Shown here piece after piece: positions 54,801 to 63,730 of a DNA stretch of 64,000 nucleotides (its first letter is position 1; each line of letters begins with the position of its first letter). A model generated the notes under the pieces. It searched no databases, was not told where the DNA came from, and saw only the letters and a list, made by a program, of their open reading frames with translations. Origin of the DNA: Flavobacterium sp. (GTDB lineage Bacteria > Bacteroidota > Bacteroidia > Flavobacteriales > Flavobacteriaceae); assembly GCF_025352425.1 (NCBI RefSeq), contig NZ_JANXTI010000008.1, forward strand, positions 1-64,000, written 5' to 3'. Position numbers and translations under genes: made by a program.

Positions 54801-57776
54801 CCTGCAATTACCGCCCAACCGGCAGCTTCTCAAACTATATGTTCCGGGAGTTCCGTTAGCTTTTCGGTAACTGCGACGGGATCTAATTTAACATACCAAT
54901 GGTTTAATGGAGCGACTACTATGACTAATGGTGGTTCAGTTTCAGGAGCAACATCCGCAAGCTTAACAATAAATCCTATAAGCGCATCAAATGCTTCATC
55001 GAATTATAAATGTGTCGTTAGCGGAAGCTGTGCTCCTAGTGTTACCTCAAATGATGCGCAACTCATAGTCAGTCCAAAGGCGGTTATTCCAACTCAAACC
55101 GTTACTACCTGTAGTCAAAGTGGATTTAGTCTTACACCTATTGACGGAGTTCCAAACGCGAGTACCGTTGTGCCATCGAACACTTTATATTCGTGGTCAG
55201 CACCGAGTGTTACCGGCGGAATGACGGGTGGCGCTTTACAGAACGGACAAACTTCTATTGTCGGAACTTTAACCAATAATACCAACGTAAATCAAACAGC
55301 CACCTATACTGTTACACCTGCTTCCGGAATTTCGCCAATTTGTAGCGGCTCATCGTTCACTGTAATTGTAACGGTAGAACCTAAACCATTTGTACAAAAT
55401 GTAACTGCGACAGTTTGTACCGAAAACAGTTTAACTTTTACGCCAACAAATGGCAGTGGAAATATCATTCCAACTGGAACTTTATATTCATGGGGAATTC
55501 CTGTGGTTACAGGCGGAATTACGGGTGGAACAGCTGGAAGTAATCAGGCTTCGGTTGTTCAGACTTTAACAAACCCTACAACTAGTGCGCAAACAGCGAC
55601 TTATACCATAACTCCAACTTCTGGAAATTGTAATGGAAGTACATTCACCTTAACGGTTACTGTCAACCCAAAACCGACAACAACCGTAAATATAGCTACT
55701 CAAACAGCTTGTTCCGGAATTGCATTTTCAGCGATTGTTGTCGGCAATACTAATAACCTAGCTACGACTTATACCTGGACGCGAGATAATACTACTAATG
55801 TGTCCGGCACCACAAGTGGAACTTCGGGGGTAATTGCTGCCGGTAGCACGTTTTCACTTTCTCAAATTTTGACCAATAATACCGCAATTGCGCAAAGTGT
55901 TATCTATACTTTCACTCCTACATCTAATGGTTGTGTCGGAAATCAAATTACATCTACCGTTATTGTTAATAATTCTTCTGTTGGCGGTACTGTTTCAAGT
56001 TCCTTACCGGGAGTTACTCCGGTTGTCAGAACCATAACAGAATGTCACTTCGCTACCGGAACAGTTTATCTAACCGGTCATGTTGGCAATGTCGTACGTT
56101 GGGAATATAGTAGTAATGGAGGATCAATATGGGTGCCTATTGCAAACACGACTGCAAGCAATACTTACACAAACATTACACAGTCAACTATATTTAGAGC
56201 TGTGATACAAAATGGTGCTGCCTGTAATTTGGCTTATTCACTGGTAACAATGGTAAATGTTATTCCAAATATCAAACCCACGCCGGTAACTGCTACACCT
56301 CAGACTATTTGTGCTGGCGATTCATCAAATTTATATTCAGAAAGTGGGTTTGCTACTAATGCGTTCATCGCAACGGGCGGTACATTTAGCAACTCTAATC
56401 CTGTTAACTGGTTAGTTGATGGCTGCGGGAATTGTTTAAATGCAAGTAACAACTCTACCGGCCCTTTTAGATTAAGTGCCAGCAACGGAGGTACCTATGC
56501 AGGTATTAATTATACGGCATCTGGTAAATTTGCTATCGCTAGCGGAAATTTTAACTCAATAATGCAAACGCCTATTTTCAGCACTTTGGGACTCTCATCT
56601 GGTACTTTAAGTTTCAATCATGCCTTTAATCTTCAAACCGGTGCATCCATATCGGTAGAGTTATCATTGGATGGCGGTGTAACCTATACAGTCGTATTAG
56701 CTCAATATTTGGGTGCAAGCACAAGAAGTCCGTATAACGCTTTCCCGCTTGAAACTATTGATTTGAGCAATTATATTGGGCAAACAAATTTAAGAATTAG
56801 GTTTGTATATAATGGAAATGCCAATAGCTCCTGGGCGATCGACAATATTGATATCCCGGACGCTCCTTTAAATTTGACATCAGAATGGGTAGATTCCTCG
56901 ACAGGGTTGGTAATAAGTACGACAGCAACTGCAGTAGTAAGTCCAACAATAACTACAACATACGCTATTACCTCTCACTTAAACGGATGTACAAGTACCG
57001 GCCCTAATGGAACTACTTATATAACAGTTACCGTCAATCAGCGGCCAACCGCCTCTATTGGCCCATCACAAACCATTTGTAACGGAGGAACGGCAACTTT
57101 TAGCGTGGCTTTAACCGGTGTCGCACCTTGGAGCGTAACCTATAGTAATGGAACCACTTCAACGACAGTAAATAATATCAATACGAATCCGTATGTATTT
57201 AGTATCTCAGGGATCACCGTTAATCAAACCTATACTATAACAGCTTTAAGCGACTCAAAATGTACTGCAAAACCGCAAGATTTGACTGGTTCAGCGGTGG
57301 TTACTACACTAAACGGCGTTGCAGGACTATGGACAGGATTAGTAAGCAACGATTGGTTTGATTGTAAAAACTGGGCTGGCGGATTACCATCGGCAACCAT
57401 AAATGCACAAATTCCTAACGGATTATCCCGATATCCAATTGTTGACCCTTCAACTTCAAGCTATGCGTCATTGTATAGCGGTATCGCCAACGCACAGGAC
57501 GTAATAATTGCCAATGCCGCATCAGTGACCATGGCGACCAGCTCGAATTTGTATGTTAGCAGGGATTGGAAAAACAGCGGTACTTTTACACCTGGACAAG
57601 GAACTGTTACCTTTAATAGTGCGACATTAAATCAGATTCAAGGGATTAATTCCGGAATTAAAACAAATGAAACTTTTTATAACTTAACATTAAACAATTC
57701 CAATAGTGCGATTGGGATTAGCATTGTTGACGGATTTGAATTAACAGTTGCAAATAATTTATCTTTATTGAATTGA
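51804..57776 (+). CDS. Giant Ig-like/PKD-like repeat surface protein, N-terminal part; ends just before the C-terminal segment (apparent frameshift)
   Basis: Signal region LLLATLILFPGNFTIAQ; many ITSQP...TICSGSSVSFSVTATG...YQWFNGAT...YKCVVSG repeats; ends ANNLSLLN-stop with no T9SS domain. Confidence 0.9.
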   Translation: MKKNYLSQKTKFLLELFLKQKYILLLATLILFPGNFTIAQTAGPNNAGTGANNAATGTIGWTNSGNITAADGVNATVAVTSGAFTNYIHGSNYGFSIPAGVVINGIEVIINRRTSANNGGRVTSDSVVKLVKNGSVLGNNNAAIGVGYPTALTTATYGSPTDKWGLTWLASDINASNFGAVLSVTANNSLTASVDYIQIKVYYTPAPTISSFTATNACIGSTPSIVITGNHFNTATNVSFNGVSASFTVNSNTQITATLPVSATTGTITVNSPSGTGTSASNFTVNPLPVLNPITGTTSVCIGSTTTLSNSTSGGSWNSASTGVATINSSGVVSTVSAGTSIITYSYTNGNGCTSSVNTTVTVNALPVVSSPTSVCIGNSIQLSPNSGGTWTSSDNTKATIDNTGLVNCLAPGSTTFTFTNSTTNCSKTTNTVNVLALPAISSQPIATQTICSGSSVSFSVSATGVGLTYQWYNGATALNNVGSIAGATSATLTINPVALGDASVNYNCIVSGTCSPAATSANAELIVIEKVIITSQPVATQTLCTGDTATFVVAATGTSLSYQWYKGVTALVDGGSISGATSATLTINPVVTSDAATNYKCVVSGTSPCVAATSNNAALVVNQLPAITSQPAASQTICSGSSVSFSVTATGSNLTYQWFNGATTMTNGGSVSGATSATLTINPASTSDASANYKCVVSGSCVPNVTSNDAALIVNQIVSITSQPVLTQTICAGSPATFSVAATGTGLSYQWYKGVTALVDGGSISGATSATLTINPVVTGDAATNYKCVVSGTSPCAAVTSNNAALVVNQLPAITSQPAASQTICSGSSVSFSVTATGTNLTYQWFNGATPIANGGSVSGATSATLTINPASTSDASTNYKCVVSGSCAPSVTSNDAALIVNQIVSITSQPVITQTICAGSSATFSVAATGTGLSYQWYKGAIALTNVGSISGATSAALTINPVVTGDAATNYKCVVSGTSPCAAATSNNAALVVSQLPAITAQPAASQTICSGSSVSFSVTATGSNLTYQWFNGATTMTNGGSVSGATSASLTINPISASNASSNYKCVVSGSCAPSVTSNDAQLIVSPKAVIPTQTVTTCSQSGFSLTPIDGVPNASTVVPSNTLYSWSAPSVTGGMTGGALQNGQTSIVGTLTNNTNVNQTATYTVTPASGISPICSGSSFTVIVTVEPKPFVQNVTATVCTENSLTFTPTNGSGNIIPTGTLYSWGIPVVTGGITGGTAGSNQASVVQTLTNPTTSAQTATYTITPTSGNCNGSTFTLTVTVNPKPTTTVNIATQTACSGIAFSAIVVGNTNNLATTYTWTRDNTTNVSGTTSGTSGVIAAGSTFSLSQILTNNTAIAQSVIYTFTPTSNGCVGNQITSTVIVNNSSVGGTVSSSLPGVTPVVRTITECHFATGTVYLTGHVGNVVRWEYSSNGGSIWVPIANTTASNTYTNITQSTIFRAVIQNGAACNLAYSLVTMVNVIPNIKPTPVTATPQTICAGDSSNLYSESGFATNAFIATGGTFSNSNPVNWLVDGCGNCLNASNNSTGPFRLSASNGGTYAGINYTASGKFAIASGNFNSIMQTPIFSTLGLSSGTLSFNHAFNLQTGASISVELSLDGGVTYTVVLAQYLGASTRSPYNAFPLETIDLSNYIGQTNLRIRFVYNGNANSSWAIDNIDIPDAPLNLTSEWVDSSTGLVISTTATAVVSPTITTTYAITSHLNGCTSTGPNGTTYITVTVNQRPTASIGPSQTICNGGTATFSVALTGVAPWSVTYSNGTTSTTVNNINTNPYVFSISGITVNQTYTITALSDSKCTAKPQDLTGSAVVTTLNGVAGLWTGLVSNDWFDCKNWAGGLPSATINAQIPNGLSRYPIVDPSTSSYASLYSGIANAQDVIIANAASVTMATSSNLYVSRDWKNSGTFTPGQGTVTFNSATLNQIQGINSGIKTNETFYNLTLNNSNSAIGISIVDGFELTVANNLSLLN
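53404..55086. repeat. Higher-order tandem repeat: about 3 copies of a 561-bp (187-aa) unit made of two alternating Ig-like domains
   Basis: atcagtgg at 53491, 54052, 54613 and tgcaatta at 53681, 54242, 54803: all steps exactly 561 bp. Confidence 0.92.
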
Positions 57777-59401
57777 GTGGGGACTTAAGATTAGTTGGTG
57801 AGGCTCAAATTGTTCAAAACGGAACAGCAGCGAATCCAACAACCGGAACCGGAAAGATTTTAAAAGACCAACAGGGTAACAGAAGTAGTTATCACTATAA
57901 CTATTGGTCATCACCGGTTACTACCAACGGCACTAATTATACTTTAAACGGTGTCTTAATGGACGGGACAGACTCAGCTACAAATCTATTTAATCCAAGT
58001 GCTATAACTTTTGGCGCGGGTGCTTATTTTGCAGATGGGGCAGTAACAAATCCTGTTAAACTTAGTATACGTTGGATGTATAAATATACAAGCGTCAGCA
58101 CAGCTTATGCAGGATGGCAATATATTGGGAGTACAGGAACCATTAATATCGGCGAAGGTTTCACAATGAAAGGAGTTACCGGAATTGCACCATTTACAAC
58201 TCCGCAAAATTATGTTTTTGTTGGTAAACCGAATAATGGGACTATTCCTTTGTCGATTTCTTTAAATCAAAGTTATCTAGTTGGAAATCCATATCCATCT
58301 GCATTAGACGCAGATGAATTTATTAAAGATAACATAAAAGATGGTGCCGGAAGAGCGGCTACAAATATTTTTAACGGGGCGTTATATTTTTGGGATCATT
58401 TTGGAGGACAAACTCATATTTTGACTCAATATATCGGTGGCTATTCAAGTTATACATTAATGGGTGGAGTTGTAGCGATTTCAAACGATCCGTTGATAAA
58501 TGCTAACGGCTCAATGGGAACTAAAGTCCCAAAACGATACATTCCGGTAGCTCAAGGATTCTTTATTGGTACTGGCTCAAATTCAGCATTGACAGGAAAT
58601 AATCCAGGTTTAAGTACGGCAGTTACTGGTGGCACCATTAATTTTAAGAACAGTCAACGAACTTTCAAAATTGAATCAGCGAGCAATTCGGTATTTTTCA
58701 AGTCTGGCAATCAGATTCAAACAGCAAGTGACACCATTGATACAAGACAAAAAATCAGATTATTGTATCAATCACCTTCTAATATATACCGACAAATTTT
58801 AGTAGGTGTTGATGAGAACGCTACCGATTATTTTGATGTAGGTTATGATGCTCCGATTATAGATGAAAATGCTGAAGATTTATATTGGAAAACTACCGAT
58901 ACCAAATTGACTATTCAGGGGGTTTCAAATTTTAATCTAGACCAAATAGTACCTCTAGGCCTAAAAACTTCTACAGCTGGTATATGCACAATTAAAATTG
59001 ACACATTGGAAAACATCTCTGAAGATACTCAATTATACATTCATGATGCAGAAACGGGAACGGATTATGATATTAAAAATGCCGACTTCAGTATTTCGTT
59101 ACCTGTTGGCATATACAATGATCGATTTTCCCTTCGTTTCACGGGAAGTGCATTAGGGACAGACAATCCAAGTATTACAAACACTTTTGCTTCGATTTCC
59201 AGTCATGTAATAAGAATAGAATCGATTGAATTTATTAAAGAAATCAGTCTTTATGATATAGCCGGAAAACTTATCAATACTTACTCTCCAACCGAGATTT
59301 CAAACCAATTTTCGGCCGCCTTCAATTATCCTAATGGGGTTTACATTGCAAAAATTACTTTGGGCAATGATGTTGTAGTTACCAAAAAATTAATAAATTA
59401 A
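57773..59401 (+). CDS. C-terminal part of the same surface protein, with T9SS type A sorting domain (shifted frame; TTG pseudo-start)
   Basis: SGDLRLVGEAQIVQNGTAANPTTGTGKILKDQQGNRSSYHYNYWSSPV... ending EISLYDIAGKLINTYS...NGVYIAKITLGNDVVVTKKLIN; no signal peptide. Confidence 0.85.
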   Translation: MSGDLRLVGEAQIVQNGTAANPTTGTGKILKDQQGNRSSYHYNYWSSPVTTNGTNYTLNGVLMDGTDSATNLFNPSAITFGAGAYFADGAVTNPVKLSIRWMYKYTSVSTAYAGWQYIGSTGTINIGEGFTMKGVTGIAPFTTPQNYVFVGKPNNGTIPLSISLNQSYLVGNPYPSALDADEFIKDNIKDGAGRAATNIFNGALYFWDHFGGQTHILTQYIGGYSSYTLMGGVVAISNDPLINANGSMGTKVPKRYIPVAQGFFIGTGSNSALTGNNPGLSTAVTGGTINFKNSQRTFKIESASNSVFFKSGNQIQTASDTIDTRQKIRLLYQSPSNIYRQILVGVDENATDYFDVGYDAPIIDENAEDLYWKTTDTKLTIQGVSNFNLDQIVPLGLKTSTAGICTIKIDTLENISEDTQLYIHDAETGTDYDIKNADFSISLPVGIYNDRFSLRFTGSALGTDNPSITNTFASISSHVIRIESIEFIKEISLYDIAGKLINTYSPTEISNQFSAAFNYPNGVYIAKITLGNDVVVTKKLIN

Positions 59402-59408
59402 TTATAAA

Positions 59409-59439
59409 TAAAAAATCCCGCTTTAATCGGGATTTTTTA
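59409..59439. terminator. Bidirectional intrinsic terminator between the adhesin and obg
   Basis: AAAAATCCCG-ctttaat-CGGGATTTTT. Confidence 0.88.
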
Positions 59440-59441
59440 TT

Positions 59442-60476
59442 TTATAAACCATGACTGTTTTCTGGTTCTTCAGTGTCAACATTGAGCATTTCCCAAAGTT
59501 TATCCTTTAGTTCTGTCAATCCTTGCTGTGCCACGGAAGAGATAAACATAAACGGAATTCCTTTAATTTCCTTTTTGAGTTGCGCTTTAAGTTCGGCTTT
59601 TAATTCCTCATCAAGCATATCACATTTTGAAACAACAAGCAATTTATCCTTGTCTAACATTTCCGGATTGTAACGACGTAATTCATCCAAAAGGATTTCG
59701 TATTCTTTTTTGATATCATCGGCATCCGCAGGGACCAAAAATAATAACGTTGAATTTCGTTCAATATGACGCAAAAAATAGTGTCCCAATCCTTTCCCCT
59801 CAGCTGCGCCTTCAATAATTCCGGGAATGTCAGCCATAATGAACGATTTAAATTCACGATAGGCAACAATTCCCAAATTAGGTTTTAAAGTTGTAAAAGG
59901 ATAATCGGCAATTTTTGGCTTAGCCGATGTCAACACAGAAAGCAAAGTCGATTTACCGGCATTTGGAAAACCTACTAAACCAACATCTGCTAAAACTTTC
60001 AACTCCAGGACAATATCCCATTCTTCCGGTGGCATACCCGGTTGCGCATAACGAGGCGTTTGATTGGTGGAACTTCTGAAATTCCAGTTACCCAATCCAC
60101 CTTTTCCTCCTTTGGCCAAAATTCTTTCTTCACCATTTTCGGTTATTTCAAATAATATTTCATCGGTTTCCTTATCGCGAACTACCGTTCCTAAAGGAAC
60201 TTCAATCGTAATGTCTTCGCCATCATGACCTGTACTTCTTGAACTTCCGCCATCACCACCATGACCTGCTTTGACATGGCGGGCGAACTTTAAGTGAAAC
60301 AGCGTCCAGAGGCTCTTGTTTCCTTTCAAAATTACGTGACCACCGCGACCGCCATCACCACCATCAGGACCACCTTTTTCAATAAATTTTTCTCTGTGCA
60401 GATGCGAAGAACCCTTTCCTCCTTTTCCGGAAGAAACATATATTTTTACGTAGTCTACGAAGTTTCCTTCTGTCAT
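59442..60476 (-). CDS. obg: GTPase Obg/CgtA
   Basis: [81 protein letters not shown]. Confidence 0.96.
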   Translation of the reverse strand: MTEGNFVDYVKIYVSSGKGGKGSSHLHREKFIEKGGPDGGDGGRGGHVILKGNKSLWTLFHLKFARHVKAGHGGDGGSSRSTGHDGEDITIEVPLGTVVRDKETDEILFEITENGEERILAKGGKGGLGNWNFRSSTNQTPRYAQPGMPPEEWDIVLELKVLADVGLVGFPNAGKSTLLSVLTSAKPKIADYPFTTLKPNLGIVAYREFKSFIMADIPGIIEGAAEGKGLGHYFLRHIERNSTLLFLVPADADDIKKEYEILLDELRRYNPEMLDKDKLLVVSKCDMLDEELKAELKAQLKKEIKGIPFMFISSVAQQGLTELKDKLWEMLNVDTEEPENSHGL

Positions 60477-60483
60477 GTTTTCT

Positions 60484-61758
60484 TTATTCTTTTAACGTTT
60501 TTACCAGCACTTTATCAATCTTAACACCATCCATGTCTATGACTTCCAATTCTAATTTGTTCCAAATTACTGTTTCTCCCGTTGTTGGTATTTTTCCCAT
60601 TTCGGTCATAATTAATCCGCTAACAGTTGTTACTTCATAATCATTGGTCAACTCATCCATATCAAAATACGTCAGGAAATCATGTAATGAATACAGTCCA
60701 TCTACCAACCAGGTTCCGTCTTGGCGCGCTATCAATTGGTACTCATCTTCATCAAAATCGGCGGCGTCACCAACTAAAGCTTCCAAGATATCGTTTAACG
60801 TAATTATTCCTTGAAATACACCGTATTCATCAGTAACTAAGGCATAATGTACTTTCGATTTCTTGAAATTCTCCAACGCTTTGTAGGCCGAAGTATGCTC
60901 AATCAAATAAACCGGTGTTTTGGTAATAGATTTCAAATTGAATGTGCCTTTTTCAAAACTTGCAAACAAATCTTTCAGTAAAACGACACCTTCAACATCA
61001 TCCATATTGTCTTTGCAAACGGGATATATCGAGTGCAATTCTTCCAAAACTTTAGCTTTCAACTCTTCGATCGAATCTTCAAGTGAAAGATAGACAATCG
61101 ACTGTCGGTGCGTCATTAACGAATTGATTTTTCTATCGCCAATATGAAAAACGCGCTCCACTATGTCCTGTTCTATTTCCTGCACTTCGCCACTTTCTGT
61201 ACTTTCCTTGATGATGGCCTTAATTTCTTCCTCAGTTACTTTTCCGTCAGCTGAAGGTTTTATTTTCAGGATTTTCAGAATTCCTTCGGTTGAAATAGTT
61301 AACAACCAAATAAATGGCATTGTTACAATTGAAACCATTTTCATCGGAAGTGCTACCGCTTTGGCAATGGTTTCTGGATAATTCAGTCCAATTCTTTTTG
61401 GTAATAATTCTCCTAATACTAAAGAGAAGAAGGTCAAAATCACTACCACTATCCCAACGGCAATAGTATGTCCGTAAGGTTTTAATACTGAAAATCCTTC
61501 TACAACTACTTGAGTGTCCTGAGTAATTTTATTTCCCGAAAATATACCTGTTAAAATACTAATCAACGTTATTCCTATCTGAACCGTGGAAAGCAATTTA
61601 TTGGGTGCATTGAGTAAATCCAATGCTGTTTTGGCGCCTTTGTTTCCTTTTTTCGCAGCTGTTTCCAATCGATTTCTACGCGCCGATATCAATGCAATTT
61701 CCGACATGGAAAAAACGCCGTTGAGCAGGATTAAAAAGAGTATGATTAGTATTTCCAT
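60484..61758 (-). CDS. Hemolysin/CorC-like CNNM-CBS membrane protein
   Basis: [32 protein letters not shown] domains; [20 protein letters not shown]-terminal CorC_HlyC region. Confidence 0.92.
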   Translation of the reverse strand: MEILIILFLILLNGVFSMSEIALISARRNRLETAAKKGNKGAKTALDLLNAPNKLLSTVQIGITLISILTGIFSGNKITQDTQVVVEGFSVLKPYGHTIAVGIVVVILTFFSLVLGELLPKRIGLNYPETIAKAVALPMKMVSIVTMPFIWLLTISTEGILKILKIKPSADGKVTEEEIKAIIKESTESGEVQEIEQDIVERVFHIGDRKINSLMTHRQSIVYLSLEDSIEELKAKVLEELHSIYPVCKDNMDDVEGVVLLKDLFASFEKGTFNLKSITKTPVYLIEHTSAYKALENFKKSKVHYALVTDEYGVFQGIITLNDILEALVGDAADFDEDEYQLIARQDGTWLVDGLYSLHDFLTYFDMDELTNDYEVTTVSGLIMTEMGKIPTTGETVIWNKLELEVIDMDGVKIDKVLVKTLKE

Positions 61759-61783
61759 TTTGAGTTATAAGCTATAAATTATG

Positions 61784-61813
61784 ACCCGAGCCAAGGGCGA
61801 ATTGAGCGAAGCT
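61784..61813. repeat. Degenerate intergenic repeat, copy 1, in the interval downstream of adk
   Basis: acccgagccaagggcgaattgagcgaagct; resembles the inverse of 62450-62488. Confidence 0.45.
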
Positions 61814-61842
61814 AGTTGTAATAACCAATAACAAAAAAAAAA

Positions 61843-62415
61843 TTAAAATTTATCGAAAACGTTAGTCAAACGCGCTGTTACTTCCGCAATTGTTCCAATT
61901 CCGTCCACCACGTGAAACTTGCCTTGTCCTTCATAATAGTGCATTAAAGGAGCTGTTTTTTGGTTGTATTCATCGTAACGGTTTCTTATTTTTCCTTCGT
62001 CCTGATCGTCTGGTCTGCCTGAAGTTTTTCCTCTTTCCAACAAACGTGCGACTAAAATATTATCATCAGCTTCCAACGCTACAGTAGCTGTAACACTTTG
62101 GTTTTTTGTTTCCAAAAAAGTATCCAAAGCGGCTGCCTGCGCCAATGTTCTTGGAAAACCATCAAATAGAAAACCTGCTGATTGCGGATTTTTGTCCACT
62201 TCGCTTTGCAACATTTGAATGGTTACTTCATCGGGAACTAAATCGCCTTTGTCCATAAAAGTCTTGGCAAGTTGACCCAATTCAGTATTATTTTTAATAT
62301 TATATCTAAAAATATCGCCTGTTGAAAGATGTGTCAAATTGTATTTTTCTTTTAAAAATTCAGCTTGTGTGCCTTTTCCTGCACCTGGTTTTCCGAAAAG
62401 AACGATGTTAATCAT
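61843..62415 (-). CDS. adk: Adenylate kinase
   Basis: MINIVLFGKPGAGKGTQAEFLKEKYNLTHLSTGDIFR; FLFDGFPRTLAQA; GRPDDQDEGKIRNR. Confidence 0.97.
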   Translation of the reverse strand: MINIVLFGKPGAGKGTQAEFLKEKYNLTHLSTGDIFRYNIKNNTELGQLAKTFMDKGDLVPDEVTIQMLQSEVDKNPQSAGFLFDGFPRTLAQAAALDTFLETKNQSVTATVALEADDNILVARLLERGKTSGRPDDQDEGKIRNRYDEYNQKTAPLMHYYEGQGKFHVVDGIGTIAEVTARLTNVFDKF

Positions 62416-62449
62416 TTTAAATAATTATGAGTTATGAATTATAATTTAT

Positions 62450-62488
62450 TCCGCTGCGCTCCATACAATTCGGCTGTGCCTCGGGTTT
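62450..62488. repeat. Degenerate intergenic repeat, copy 2, on the other side of adk and inverted relative to copy 1
   Basis: ccgctgcgctccatacaattcggctgtgcctcgggttt; reverse complement aacccgaggcacagccgaattgtatggagcgcagcgg. Confidence 0.45.
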
Positions 62489-62491
62489 GAG

Positions 62492-63022
62492 TTATTTCGC
62501 TAATTGATAGATGTCTGGTAAATTCCTTCCCAATCCATCATAGTCTAAACCGTAGCCAACAATGAACTTATTCGGAATTCTGATACCTACATAATCAATT
62601 TTAATGTCTTTTTTATAAGCTTCCGGTTTAAAGAAAAGGGTTGCGATTTTTAAATGCTTTACTTTTTTTTGCTTAAAAATAGCTTTCAATTCTTCAACCG
62701 TATTTCCGGTATCAACAATATCCTCTACAACAACCACTGTTCTTCCCTCTAAATCCTGATTTAGTCCAATCAATTGCTTTACATCATTGGTGGTTGATGT
62801 TCCTTCATACGAAGCCATTTTCACAAAACTCACTTCACACATACCGCGATATTGTTTCATCAAATCGCTCATCACCATAAAAGCGCCATTCAAAACACCA
62901 ATAAAAACAGGCACTTCGTCAAAAAAATCATCATCCATTTGTTTAGCCATATTCTTGATTGCAAAATCAATTTCTTCTGAAGAAATGAATGGTTCGAACG
63001 TTTTATCGTGGAGGTGTATCAT
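62492..63022 (-). CDS. hpt: Hypoxanthine phosphoribosyltransferase
   Basis: PVFIGVLNGAFMVMSDLM; VVVVEDIVDTGNTVEELKA; YVGIRIPNKFIVGYGLDYDGLGRNLPDIYQL. Confidence 0.95.
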   Translation of the reverse strand: MIHLHDKTFEPFISSEEIDFAIKNMAKQMDDDFFDEVPVFIGVLNGAFMVMSDLMKQYRGMCEVSFVKMASYEGTSTTNDVKQLIGLNQDLEGRTVVVVEDIVDTGNTVEELKAIFKQKKVKHLKIATLFFKPEAYKKDIKIDYVGIRIPNKFIVGYGLDYDGLGRNLPDIYQLAK

Positions 63023-63047
63023 ATGGTTTGGATTTTTAAATAAGCTG

Positions 63048-63055
63048 CAAAGATA
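63048..63055 (-). promoter_or_regulatory. Candidate hpt -7 box TATCTTTG
   Basis: TAnnTTTG match about 25 nt upstream of the hpt ATG. Confidence 0.5.
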
Positions 63056-63115
63056 AGAAGTTGAATGTTAGAAGTTAGACCTTGGAAGTGAAAATGTTAA
63101 ATAAAATGTATTTTT

Positions 63116-63123
63116 TATATTTA
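63116..63123 (+). promoter_or_regulatory. Candidate -7 box TATATTTA, 4 nt upstream of the ATG at 63128
   Basis: TATATTTA-CAAA-ATG. Confidence 0.4.
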
Positions 63124-63127
63124 CAAA

Positions 63128-63664
63128 ATGGATACAACTTTTTTTAACCGAATCAGTAAAAGCAACGCTAGTACCAATTCCCGAAATGGTATTAGGGATT
63201 TTGTTATCGAAAATCCGGATTACATGAAGGATTTGGTAGCATTTGCAACAGATTTAACCAATAAAAATCAGTACAAAGCTGTTTGGATTATCGAAATGCT
63301 TGTGGAAACACATGCCGAAATGCTTATTCCTTTTGTTGATGTAATTTGCGCTACCATTTCAAAATACAAGCACGAATCCGCCATCAGAGGAATGTCAAGA
63401 ACCGCTTTCTTTCTAAGTACTTCCAAATCAATTCACTTAACAGAAACCCAACAGGAAAAATTAATTGAAATTTGTCTGGATTGGCTTATTGGCAATGCCA
63501 AAATTGCTCCAAAGGTTTACGCTATGTATACTTTGAGTCATTATACCAAGCAGCACGATTGGGTAAAAGAGGAATTGCAGAATATTATCAATAAAGATTT
63601 TGCCAAGCAATCTGCGGGATATAAAGCTGCCGCCAGAGAAGTTTTACTTCAACTATCCAAATGA
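63128..63664 (+). CDS. HEAT-repeat-like alpha-helical protein of unknown function, upstream of purK
   Basis: 178 aa, all-helical pattern (NQYKAVWIIEMLVETHAEMLIPFVDVICATISKYKHESAIRGMSRTAFFL). Confidence 0.8.
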   Translation: MDTTFFNRISKSNASTNSRNGIRDFVIENPDYMKDLVAFATDLTNKNQYKAVWIIEMLVETHAEMLIPFVDVICATISKYKHESAIRGMSRTAFFLSTSKSIHLTETQQEKLIEICLDWLIGNAKIAPKVYAMYTLSHYTKQHDWVKEELQNIINKDFAKQSAGYKAAAREVLLQLSK

Positions 63665-63682
63665 TTTTTGGATTTGAAATAC

Positions 63683-63690
63683 TATCTTTG
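63683..63690 (+). promoter_or_regulatory. Candidate purK -7 box TATCTTTG
   Basis: TAnnTTTG match 40 nt upstream of the purK ATG. Confidence 0.5.
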
Positions 63691-63730
63691 TGCCAATCTA
63701 CCTGTCGGCAGACAGGCAACATACGACTAA

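Noticed and set aside
53404-55086. Regular repeats considered as a CRISPR array
   Set aside because: The period is 561 bp, in frame, and encodes Ig-like domains; no short direct repeats with unique spacers and no cas genes.
57764-57782. Programmed -1 frameshifting as the default explanation of the split adhesin
   Set aside because: No canonical slippery heptamer is visible at the overlap; a simple indel or assembly error is more economical, though experiments should decide.
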